DNA of 36,622 bases from JBFELO01 sp041552055 (GTDB lineage Bacteria; Acidobacteriota; Thermoanaerobaculia; Thermoanaerobaculales; Sulfomarinibacteraceae). The notes under the pieces were generated by a model. It was not told the origin of the DNA and searched no databases. It saw only the letters and a program-made list of their open reading frames with translations. The position numbers were made by a program, and so were the translations under genes. Location of the stretch: the NCBI GenBank assembly GCA_041552055.1, contig JBFELO010000032.1, forward strand, positions 1 to 36,622. Reading direction: 5' to 3'. Positions 1-8,031 of this stretch are shown here, in pieces. Numbering within the stretch: position 1 is the stretch's first letter; every line of letters begins with the position of its first letter.

Positions 1-672
1 ATGATGCTGTCGGGTGGGGGCGACGTGCTCAGCGCCTCCTCGTGCGAGGCGGCGCAACGGCCGCAGGCTCCCTTGTATCACTCCGCCGGCCGCCCCACGA
101 GCATCGGTGGCGGCTCGTACGGCTACGGCCTGTTCGTCGACGAGTATCCCTCCGCCACCGTGATCGGGCACGGCGGAGGGATCCCCGGCTGGGTGGCGCA
201 GGTGTACTGGGTACGCTCAGAACGCTTTGCCGTAGCCATGCTCGCCAACTCCTGGGAGAGAGCGTTCAACGGCCTGTGGGAAGCCGTCGAGTGCATCTCC
301 GATTCCGTTCTCGGAGCCACGATGCCGGACATGAGCGAACCCAGCGACCCCTCGACGTGGTCTCCTTACGCGGGCACCTACAACGCCGTCTTCGAGGACG
401 GGTTCACCTTCGACGTCGTGATCGAGTTGGAGGACGATACGCTGTACATGACCGCTCCAAAGCTCTCGGACCCGACCGAGACCATCACGCAAGCCCTCGA
501 AAACCTCCACGACAGCACGTTCCGGTACCGGCCTGATCCGGAAAGCTGGTGGGACGTCACGTTCCTTCCGGCCGACGGCGACACGGCGCCGGCTCGATGG
601 ATCCGCAACCTTCGCTTCGTGGGTCAGAAGGAGGTCGCTCCGAGGCAGGTCGCGCGACGGCGCCAGCCGTGA
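1..672 (+). CDS. Serine hydrolase (beta-lactamase/class C-like), C-terminal fragment
   Basis: The reading frame is open from the first base, so the N-terminal part with the SxxK and YxN motifs lies outside the window; the ATG at base 1 is probably not the true start. The visible part has the late motif of penicillin-binding/beta-lactamase-like enzymes (GHGGGIPGW, about residues 56-64), followed by a beta-rich segment (YAGTYNAVFEDGFTF and after) like the C-terminal domain often attached to these hydrolases. Such proteins are usually exported peptidases or esterases; the substrate cannot be told. It converges with the kinase gene on the other strand, leaving about 40 bp between the two stops. 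Confidence 0.75.
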   Translation: MMLSGGGDVLSASSCEAAQRPQAPLYHSAGRPTSIGGGSYGYGLFVDEYPSATVIGHGGGIPGWVAQVYWVRSERFAVAMLANSWERAFNGLWEAVECISDSVLGATMPDMSEPSDPSTWSPYAGTYNAVFEDGFTFDVVIELEDDTLYMTAPKLSDPTETITQALENLHDSTFRYRPDPESWWDVTFLPADGDTAPARWIRNLRFVGQKEVAPRQVARRRQP

Positions 673-715
673 ACCTGGCGGCGCGCTTCGGTGGGAGCGG
701 TGTGTGAGGTTGGGG

Positions 716-2998
716 CTAGATTCCAACCCGCTCGACCAGCTCTTCGAACCTCGGATCGCCGCGCAGGAAATCCCAGTGGGGGTAGTGGCGGAGCGCAACC
801 ACCTCGGGCTCCCTGTCGGACACGGCCTTGCGGAGCCAGGCGATGCAGCGATCTTTCTCGTACGCCTGGGACAGCAGGACCGCCGCGACCATGGTCGACG
901 CGTAGGGCCGTCGCGAGGCGGGAAGAAACTTCAGCATACGCGAGAGACGACACGCCAAGGTGAGCCGGTTTGCGGCGTGGCGCAACGCCGCGTCATATCC
1001 CGATTTCTCGTAGACCCTCTCCATGGAAGCGGCCAACTTCCCGGCCGAGCGCTGTACGAGTATGTTCTTCCACGCGTTCAGGCTGTCCCTGAACCGTTCC
1101 TGGTCGCGATAGGAAAGCGCCAGGACGGCGTGCGCCAGCAATACGGAAGGGTTGATGCGCAGGCTTTCTTGGGCGTGTTTGATCGCCTCGTCGATCCGTC
1201 TTAGCAGGTACAGACCGAGGGCGAACTGCCCATGGATCATCGCCGATTTCGGATCGAGCTCGAGCGCGCGCCGGATTTGGCCGACGCCTTCATCCTCGCG
1301 CCCGGTCACACACAGGCAGATCCCCAGATAGCTTCGGTTGAACGGATCGTTCGGACTCAGCTCGACGGCCCGCCGCAGCTCACGCTCGGCGCTCACCGGA
1401 TCCCAGTCAAAGACGAATGTCGAGAAGCCGAACACCGCGCGAGCCTTTCCCATTGTGTCGTCGAGGGAGAGGGCTTTGAGGGCGGCCTCCTTTGAGAGTG
1501 GAGTCAGGACTCTCGGCGGACCCATCCCCATGGCGGCCTGCCAGCCATAGCTTTCGGCCAACGCGATGTGGGCGTCGACATAGTCGGGATCGATGTTGAT
1601 GGCTTGTCGGAGCAGTCGGACGGAACGCAGGATCCCGTCAGGGTCAATTCGGTGGAATTCGTGTCGTGCCCGGAGGTACAGGTCATGTGCTTTGGGATCG
1701 ACCTGCCCTCGACCCGCCAAGCGCGCCTTTTCGTCGGGGGAGAGGACGATGTGGACCTCCTCTGCAATCGCCCTGGCGAGGCCGCTCTGCAACTCGAGCA
1801 CGTCACGCATACTCCGTTCATAGCTCTCGGCCCAGAGGTGAAGATCCTCCTTTGCTTCGATCAACTGGGCGGTGACGCGAATCCGGTCCTCGAAACGCTG
1901 GACCGAGCCCTCCACGACAGCCTGCACCCCCAGTTCGTCGGCGATCTGCGGCAGCGGCAGTGCGCTGCCCTTGTACCGCATGACCGAAGACCGAGAGATG
2001 ATCTTGACCGCCCCGATCTTGGCGAGGTCGGTGATCAGCGCCTCGGTCACACCATCGGCGCAGTACTCCTCCTCGGCACCTGAAAGGGGCACGAACGGGA
2101 GCACCGCCAGAGAGGCGATCTTCTGCGGTCGATCGACGCCAGGAACCGTCGAGCTCACGACGTGTGCCCGGAGATCCTCGAGCTCGATGCGAACATCACG
2201 CGCCGTCTGGAACCGGCGCGTGGGATCTTTCTCGAGACAACGACGGACGATTCGATCCAGGTCGGCAGGCAGCTCCGGTCGCACCTCGGCAACCTGCGGT
2301 GGGACCTCGCTCAGGATCGACGAGATGAGATCGGCCGTTGTCTCGCCGTGAAACGGCCGCTTTGCCGTGGCCATCTCGTACAGTACGGTGCCCAAGGAAA
2401 AGACGTCCGACCGTGGATCCACCTCGCTGCCACGCACCTGCTCTGGCGCCATGTACGGCACGGTCCCCATGACCTTCCCCTCCGCGGTCAAGGCCTGCGT
2501 CGGAAGCTCCGTTTCCTCCTGCGGTGCCGGCCGAAGCTTGGCAAGGCCGAAGTCGAGGATTTTCACACCGCCGTTGTCGGTCACCATCACGTTGCTCGGC
2601 TTCAGGTCGCGGTGGATGATGTTCTTGTCGTGAGCCGCGGCCAGACCGGCCGCCAGCGGGATCGCGATGTCAAGCAGTTCCTCGAGATTCATGCCTCCCG
2701 TCGGGATCAACTCCCAGAGCTGCCGCCCCTCGACGAGCTGCATGGTGAGGAAGCGGACGCCGTCCGCCTCATCGACCGAGTAGATGTGGACGATGTTCGG
2801 ATGGTCGAGAGCGGCCAGGGTCTGTGCCTCACGCTGGAATCGATCCAGCCGCTCCATTGTGGAGCTCAGGTCGGCATGGAGCACCTTCAGGGCCACCTGC
2901 CGCTTGAGGGTCGTATCCTCGGCCCGATACACCTCCCCCATACCGCCTTCGCCGATCTTCTCGAGAATCCGGAAGTGAGAGAGGGTCTTGCCGACCAC
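716..2998 (-). CDS. Soluble Hanks-type Ser/Thr protein kinase with TolB-like domain and TPR tail
   Basis: I start it at GTG 2998, with AGGAGG four bases upstream, giving 760 aa; the upstream ATG-led extension has no ribosome site. The kinase domain spans about residues 9-270: glycine loop GEGGMGEV (16-23), ATP-binding Lys38, HRDLKPSN with catalytic Asp131, DFG Asp149, then APEQ. Residues from about 295 (LAVLPF...) to 410 match the TolB/FlgO-like domain common in adenylate cyclases and kinases of this type, followed by TPR repeats to the C terminus. Unlike the other two kinases in the window it has no membrane segment between kinase and sensor parts, so it should be cytosolic. The fold assignment is secure; its signal and targets are unknown. 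Confidence 0.93.
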   Translation of the reverse strand: MVGKTLSHFRILEKIGEGGMGEVYRAEDTTLKRQVALKVLHADLSSTMERLDRFQREAQTLAALDHPNIVHIYSVDEADGVRFLTMQLVEGRQLWELIPTGGMNLEELLDIAIPLAAGLAAAHDKNIIHRDLKPSNVMVTDNGGVKILDFGLAKLRPAPQEETELPTQALTAEGKVMGTVPYMAPEQVRGSEVDPRSDVFSLGTVLYEMATAKRPFHGETTADLISSILSEVPPQVAEVRPELPADLDRIVRRCLEKDPTRRFQTARDVRIELEDLRAHVVSSTVPGVDRPQKIASLAVLPFVPLSGAEEEYCADGVTEALITDLAKIGAVKIISRSSVMRYKGSALPLPQIADELGVQAVVEGSVQRFEDRIRVTAQLIEAKEDLHLWAESYERSMRDVLELQSGLARAIAEEVHIVLSPDEKARLAGRGQVDPKAHDLYLRARHEFHRIDPDGILRSVRLLRQAINIDPDYVDAHIALAESYGWQAAMGMGPPRVLTPLSKEAALKALSLDDTMGKARAVFGFSTFVFDWDPVSAERELRRAVELSPNDPFNRSYLGICLCVTGREDEGVGQIRRALELDPKSAMIHGQFALGLYLLRRIDEAIKHAQESLRINPSVLLAHAVLALSYRDQERFRDSLNAWKNILVQRSAGKLAASMERVYEKSGYDAALRHAANRLTLACRLSRMLKFLPASRRPYASTMVAAVLLSQAYEKDRCIAWLRKAVSDREPEVVALRHYPHWDFLRGDPRFEELVERVGI

Positions 2999-3137
2999 GG
3001 CTCCTCCTGCACTGTGCGCAAGGGGTGTTCCGCGTGTAATTCTACCCTTGTCGTTCGGAATGTGGGGGCAGTCGCGCATCACCGTGGTCGCGCTCTACTC
3101 ATTCCAGACGAACCGGTCATCCACCCGGCCGTTCGAG

Positions 3138-3169
3138 CGATCAGCGACCAGCAACCAGCGACCAGCGAC
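3138..3169. repeat. Heptamer tandem repeat
   Basis: Four and a half copies of a 7-bp unit (CGATCAG, CGACCAG, CAACCAG, CGACCAG, CGAC) lie in the gap between the kinase start and the end of the double serine hydrolase gene. The unit is variable, so it is not CRISPR-like; it looks like a simple-sequence expansion. A related TCACCAG doublet occurs in the first codons of the SulP gene. Confidence 0.7.
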
Positions 3170-3188
3170 GGGTGGGCGGGCGTGAACG

Positions 3189-6100
3189 TCAGAACGCCAT
3201 CGGCACCATCGTCGGATCGTTGGTCGCGTTGTCGATCACCGAAGCGTAGGCGATGACTCCCTCGCCGGCGTCCACTGTTAACGAGGCGTGGGCGGCGTCG
3301 AGGTCGTCGCGGCCGGCGATGGCGGAGAACGGCTGCTGGAGCTGGACGCGCTGGTACGGCGCCAGAGTGCGGTTACGAGTCGCGAGACGGTTGCCGCTGC
3401 CGTCGAAGAGTTCGATTCGAACGCTCGCCTCGACATCGCCCGAGTTGACCAGGCCGAGGTTGGTGCGGAACCACTCGTTCTGCTGCAGCTGAGGGAGCCA
3501 CACCTTCTGCCCGGCCCGGGCAGTGGCGTGTGGCGAAATGCCGTCGAGGAACTGGCCGAAGGTCCCGTCATCACCTGCGTTGTAGGTGCGGGAGCTGACC
3601 AACACCGGTTGGTCTGAAAACACCTGCAGGCTGCCGCCGCCGTCCGCATCCAGCTGAGACACGACGTCCGCCAGCAACAGCTGCGCTCCCGGTTCGAGCA
3701 CCGCCATGGAGGTCTCTGCGGTGCCGTCATCGCCCCGGTACCGTACCTCGGCAGTCGCCGTTACGCTCGATCGGTTGAGCAGGTAGAGGTCCGTGCGCCA
3801 CTGGCTGTCGAACTCACCGGTGACGTGGGCCGCGGCGGCGACCCACTGCTCGACGGAACCGGCGCCGACCTTCATGGGAATCGTGGTGGGGTCGTTGCTG
3901 CGGTTGTCCACCACCGAGGAGTAGGCGAACACGTGCTGGCCGAACTCCACGTGGACGATCGCGTAGCCCGTGCCGACGTCCATCCGTCCGCCGAACTCGA
4001 GGAACGGTTGGTTGAGCTGGATGGTGCGTTCCGGCGGCACGGTCCTCTCGACCGTCGCGACGAAGTTGCCGTGGCCGTCGTACAGCGAGACCTCGACCTC
4101 GGCCGGCCGTTTCCATCCGTTGGTGATGCCGATGTTGGTTCGGAACGCGTCGTTCTCCTGCAGCTGCATGAGCACGGCAGAGTCCCCGGTTTCGATACCG
4201 CGGGTCGGTGCTGCGCTGCCGAGGAACTGACCGAAGGTGCCGTCCGGTGTCAGGTTGTAGGTGCGGGAGGTGGCGATGAGCGGCTCAGATGAGAATATCC
4301 GCAACGCCCCGGAGCCGGTCTTGCCGAACAGGGCCATGACGTCCCCGAGGGTGCGGTTCTCGCCCGGCGCCAGCTCCAACTCATGGTCGAAGAAGGCGTT
4401 TGCGCGGTACAGGCGCAGCTTGACGTGATTGGTGAGTGCGGATCGGTTCAGCAGACCCACGTCGGAGCGCCAGACGCTGCCGGCCCGACCCTCTGCGCTG
4501 GCCACCACTGGGATCCACACTTCGGTGTCGGCGGAGCCAACCGGCTCGAGCGACACGCCGACGGAGTCCCACAGGTCGTGCTCGGGCCAGACCGTGATCT
4601 CGGGGAAGTCGATGGCGTCCGCCACGGGATCTTTGTTGGAAAAGAACACCGCGACGATACCGTCGCTGCGCCAGAAGGCGAGGTTGGCGATGCCGCTGCC
4701 GCCGCCCGAGTGTCCGTAGAGGGACAGGCCGTCATCCGGGTCCGACAGCCATCCCATCGACACGCCCTGTGCCTCGATCGCAGGCTCGTGAATCCACCCG
4801 CGCCCATAGCCGATCTCCTCAGAGATTGCGAACGGCAACGCCAGCATCTCGTCGCGGGTGTCTGGGCTCAGGAGACCGGTGGCGTCGGGAGAATCGAACA
4901 GCGCCGACCACAGGCGCGCCAGGTCCGGCGCGGCCATGGCCCAGCCGCCGGGTGCGGTGCCGACCTCCTGGATCGACTTGTAGGGGTCACCCTCGAGACC
5001 GTCGTAATCGACCTCGGTAGGGGCGAGCTCGATCTCGAGCCGGTGGGCCTGGCGCGCACGGCCCACACCCACGGGCCGAAAGATCTCGTCGAGCACGTAG
5101 TTGACGAACCCCTCTCCTGTGATGCTCTCGAGCAGCATGTCGAGCGTGATGTAACCGTAGTTGTTGTAGTCCCAGTTGGTGCCGGGCTCGAACACGAACG
5201 GGTGGCTCACGATAAACGAGATCATCTCCTCCTTGGTGGGCGGGGGGCCGGCTCCCACCGCCGTCGCCACCTTGTCGCTCACGGCGTATATGTCGTCTTC
5301 CGAGTACATTCCGCTGGTGTGTGTGAGCAGATGGTCCACGGTGACGGAGTCGAGCCAAGGATCCGTCTCCTCACCGGGCAGTGGTCGAAGGTCGAGGAGG
5401 GACGTGGCGAGCGTGTCGTAGTCGAGCAGACCCTGCTCGATCAACTGATGGACGGCGATCGACGTGATCGCCTTGCCGATGCTGCCGATGCGGAACAACG
5501 CGGTGGGCTGGACCGGCACCACATCGGGCTCTTCCCAGGTGAACCCTCGTGCGTACACCAGCCGGCCGTCCTTGGTGACGGCCACCGTCGCGTCGCGGAT
5601 ATCGTGGCTTTGCATGATGTCTTGCACCATGTCGTCGACGGCGGCCATCTCGGACACGTGCTGACCGGTGATGGAGAACTCCCTGCGGTCGGTGGTCGCC
5701 GCCACGATCCGGTTGATGATGATGTCGACGATGGCCCTGTGCTGCTGTTCGGCGGTACTGCTCGACACCTCGCTGCGGGCGTGGGTGGCAACCACGAGAT
5801 CGAGGCCGGGGACGCAGAAGATGAGCTGGCCGCCGAAACCCCACGCGGTGAACGCCGGGTGCCCACCCGCGCTGCCGGTCCACCAAAGAAAGCCGTACGC
5901 CACGTCGATGAACACGCCCACATCGCCCAGGCCGAACACGTAGGACCTCGTCGATTGGTTCACCCAGTACGACGGGACAATCTGTTCTCCCTCCCACGAT
6001 CCGCCGTCGATGAACAGGACACCAAGCTTGGCCAAATCCTCGGTGCGCACGAACAGACCGTGGCCCCCGTTGTGGTATCCGCCGGTCATCTGCCAGACCC

Positions 6101-6740
6101 GGTCGGTGATCCCGAGCGGCCCGAAGAGGTGTGTGTCGGCGAACTCGAGGGTACTCATGCCGGAGGCTTCCGAGATCACAACGGACAACAGATGGCTGGC
6201 GGAGGTGTCGTAATTCCATCGAGTACCGGGCGCAGCGGCCATCGGCCGGGCGAGGGTATCCCCCACAGGATCGGGGCTGTACAGCCAGTCGACAACGTCA
6301 GCATCCTCGTCCCACTCGAGGCCCGAGGTCATGGTGAGGAGATGGACCAGCCGTATCTCCTGCTTGAGCGGGTCTGACGGCACGAGGTCTGGCGGGAGGT
6401 AGTCCACGAGCCGCGCGTAGATGCCGTCCTCGATCAACCCCTGATCGATGGCGATCCCGATCAGGATCGAGGTGACGCTCTTGGTTGCGGATCGCGACTG
6501 GATGCGGGTCCCCTCGCTGACGGCCCAGCTCTCGGCTCCGATAACATACCCGTCGCGGGCGACGACCATCCCGCGCAAGTACCCGAGGTCTTCGGCCGCA
6601 TCAAAGGCTGCTGCGAGTGCGGCCGCGTCGACCTCGTGCTCTTCCGGTGTCGACCGGGGCAGCGGCTCGAACGCTACGGCTGCCGAAGCGCACAGGAGAA
6701 CGGAACAGATGGGGACAACCGTGACTCTGAAGCAAGGCAT
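3189..6740 (-). CDS. Secreted double serine hydrolase (two beta-lactamase-like domains) with duplicated C-terminal module
   Basis: Start chosen at ATG 6740: GGAGG lies six bases upstream and the protein (1183 aa) then begins with a signal peptide (about 1-23, ending SAAVA). Domain 1 (about 35-345) has SxxK as S84-A-T-K87, a WNYDTS motif near 177, and GFGGQ (about 302-306) in the place of the usual KTG/HxG. Domain 2 (about 355-715) has its own S420-I-G-K423, Y525-N-N and H677-S-G. Two repeats of about 220 residues follow (about 740-958 and 960-1183), each with a W/FRT/SD-x-G/Y-L-x-N segment and ending in DNxxNDPTxxPM. Both catalytic sets look intact, so this is a fusion of two hydrolases, not a decayed copy. 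The tail resembles surface or adhesion modules; substrate unknown. Confidence 0.9.
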   Translation of the reverse strand: MPCFRVTVVPICSVLLCASAAVAFEPLPRSTPEEHEVDAAALAAAFDAAEDLGYLRGMVVARDGYVIGAESWAVSEGTRIQSRSATKSVTSILIGIAIDQGLIEDGIYARLVDYLPPDLVPSDPLKQEIRLVHLLTMTSGLEWDEDADVVDWLYSPDPVGDTLARPMAAAPGTRWNYDTSASHLLSVVISEASGMSTLEFADTHLFGPLGITDRVWQMTGGYHNGGHGLFVRTEDLAKLGVLFIDGGSWEGEQIVPSYWVNQSTRSYVFGLGDVGVFIDVAYGFLWWTGSAGGHPAFTAWGFGGQLIFCVPGLDLVVATHARSEVSSSTAEQQHRAIVDIIINRIVAATTDRREFSITGQHVSEMAAVDDMVQDIMQSHDIRDATVAVTKDGRLVYARGFTWEEPDVVPVQPTALFRIGSIGKAITSIAVHQLIEQGLLDYDTLATSLLDLRPLPGEETDPWLDSVTVDHLLTHTSGMYSEDDIYAVSDKVATAVGAGPPPTKEEMISFIVSHPFVFEPGTNWDYNNYGYITLDMLLESITGEGFVNYVLDEIFRPVGVGRARQAHRLEIELAPTEVDYDGLEGDPYKSIQEVGTAPGGWAMAAPDLARLWSALFDSPDATGLLSPDTRDEMLALPFAISEEIGYGRGWIHEPAIEAQGVSMGWLSDPDDGLSLYGHSGGGSGIANLAFWRSDGIVAVFFSNKDPVADAIDFPEITVWPEHDLWDSVGVSLEPVGSADTEVWIPVVASAEGRAGSVWRSDVGLLNRSALTNHVKLRLYRANAFFDHELELAPGENRTLGDVMALFGKTGSGALRIFSSEPLIATSRTYNLTPDGTFGQFLGSAAPTRGIETGDSAVLMQLQENDAFRTNIGITNGWKRPAEVEVSLYDGHGNFVATVERTVPPERTIQLNQPFLEFGGRMDVGTGYAIVHVEFGQHVFAYSSVVDNRSNDPTTIPMKVGAGSVEQWVAAAAHVTGEFDSQWRTDLYLLNRSSVTATAEVRYRGDDGTAETSMAVLEPGAQLLLADVVSQLDADGGGSLQVFSDQPVLVSSRTYNAGDDGTFGQFLDGISPHATARAGQKVWLPQLQQNEWFRTNLGLVNSGDVEASVRIELFDGSGNRLATRNRTLAPYQRVQLQQPFSAIAGRDDLDAAHASLTVDAGEGVIAYASVIDNATNDPTMVPMAF

Positions 6741-6870
6741 GTCGAGCCTCCGCGGGTCTGACCCTCGGTTTGCTGTCGAGGACGACGGAACCAAGAGCGT
6801 CTTTCCTCTGGTACATACTGCGATAACGAGCGTGGGATACCGCAGGAGCCGGGTATGATGCCCGGCGTTT

Positions 6871-7662
6871 CTACGGGCGCTGGTCCCCGGCCCCCGAGGG
6901 CCCCGCCCCCTCGCGGGAGTACTCGCCGCGCGCCGCCCGAAACGATCTGCCCTCGCCGATCGCTCTACCCAGGATCCGCGTCCTGGGAACGCACCCGAAC
7001 TCGGGGTAGCGCGAGTCCCAGCTGCTGGCACGGTTGTCGCCGATGAGGAAGAAGTGTCCGTCGGGGACGGTGACGGGGCTCGAGAACACCGTTGGTGATC
7101 CACTGGAGTAGAAGGTCACGGTGTGTTCGCTTTCTCCGATGGTCTCGGTGGCAAAGCCATCGCCGAGGTGGTTGACGGTTCCCAGATGCCGGAATGCCTC
7201 CGGGTCGAGCCGTTCGTGGTGCAGGATCTTCCCGTTCACGGCCAGACGTCCGTCGATCATCTCCACAGAGTCCCCGCCTGCGGCCAACACACGCTTGACG
7301 ACCTCCTGTCTCCCGCCGGAGACCGTGCACATCACCATCTCGCCCGGTCGGGGGGTCCCGGTTGTGACGGCCACTCGTCCGGTGAATGGGATCCGAAGGT
7401 CGTAGGCGACGAGGTCGATCCAGACGCCATCACCCACGCACAGGGTGGGGGCCATGGATGGCCCTCCGATCCGGTACATGCGAACGATTGAAGAGCGGGC
7501 GACCAGAAGGACAACGCTGAGCGACAGCAGGATGAACGCCAGTCGCCGGATCGATCTCGTCCGGCTCCCTCGAAATGCCCCCCGGTCGCCGAGTGTCGCC
7601 TGTTCGGTGTGTTCGAGAAAGCCGGCTTCGGTTCCTGCGTCTGATGGCGTATCGATCATCAC
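6871..7662 (-). CDS. lepB: Signal peptidase I
   Basis: The 263-aa protein has one N-terminal membrane helix (about 41-61), then the catalytic Ser motif GGPSMAPTL, the catalytic Lys motif VVKRVLAAGGD and the C-terminal box IGDNRASSWDSR. These are the S26 signal peptidase signatures; the enzyme cleaves signal peptides of exported proteins at the outer face of the membrane. The start is a GTG at 7662, with AGGAGG ten bases upstream; an in-frame ATG follows at once. It lies upstream of, and is co-directional with, the secreted double hydrolase, with about 130 bp between them. Confidence 0.95.
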   Translation of the reverse strand: MMIDTPSDAGTEAGFLEHTEQATLGDRGAFRGSRTRSIRRLAFILLSLSVVLLVARSSIVRMYRIGGPSMAPTLCVGDGVWIDLVAYDLRIPFTGRVAVTTGTPRPGEMVMCTVSGGRQEVVKRVLAAGGDSVEMIDGRLAVNGKILHHERLDPEAFRHLGTVNHLGDGFATETIGESEHTVTFYSSGSPTVFSSPVTVPDGHFFLIGDNRASSWDSRYPEFGCVPRTRILGRAIGEGRSFRAARGEYSREGAGPSGAGDQRP

Positions 7663-7726
7663 CGTGTCGCGACCTCCTGATTGGATAAGGCGATAAGCGT
7701 GATGGCGGCCCGCACCGACGGAACGA

Positions 7727-7852
7727 TCACGTCAACAGTGCCACCAAGAGGAAAACCAGCAGAATGAAGAGGGACGCGATGATCGACACGGCGGCGTCGC
7801 GCGGTTCACCGGCGCCCTGATACTCACCGCCGCGTCGATCCGCTGGAACCAT
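7727..7852 (-). CDS. Tiny single-pass membrane protein (41 aa)
   Basis: ATG 7852 is preceded by GAGGAGG with short spacing, which supports translation; the longer upstream frame has no such site. The product has a charged N-terminal half (MVPADRRGGEYQGAGEPRD) and ends in one hydrophobic helix (about 20-40, ILLVFLLVALL). It lies just upstream of lepB on the same strand. I do not recognise a family. It could be a small membrane regulator or a chance frame, though the ribosome site and helix argue for a real gene. Confidence 0.5.
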   Translation of the reverse strand: MVPADRRGGEYQGAGEPRDAAVSIIASLFILLVFLLVALLT

Positions 7853-8031
7853 CGCTACCTCCTCAACTCTCCAGATCCCGCTGGGGCGGGATTTTGTCTC
7901 CCTCGAGCGCCGCACCTCCCCTTACTTGTTCATCTCAGCGGGATTCGAGCCGAAAACCCGCAAGGTGGGAGGCGAGACACCGGAGGAATGCTCCCCTGTG
8001 CCATACTCCAGCCAGCTAGGGGTGTTGGAGG

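Noticed and set aside
3138..3169. CRISPR-like array
   Set aside because: Units are only 7 bp and directly adjacent, with no spacers and no cas genes.
4383..6377. Long plus-strand frame opposite the double serine hydrolase
   Set aside because: It is the antisense shadow of a gene with complete motifs; high GC opens such frames, and its protein has no recognisable domain.
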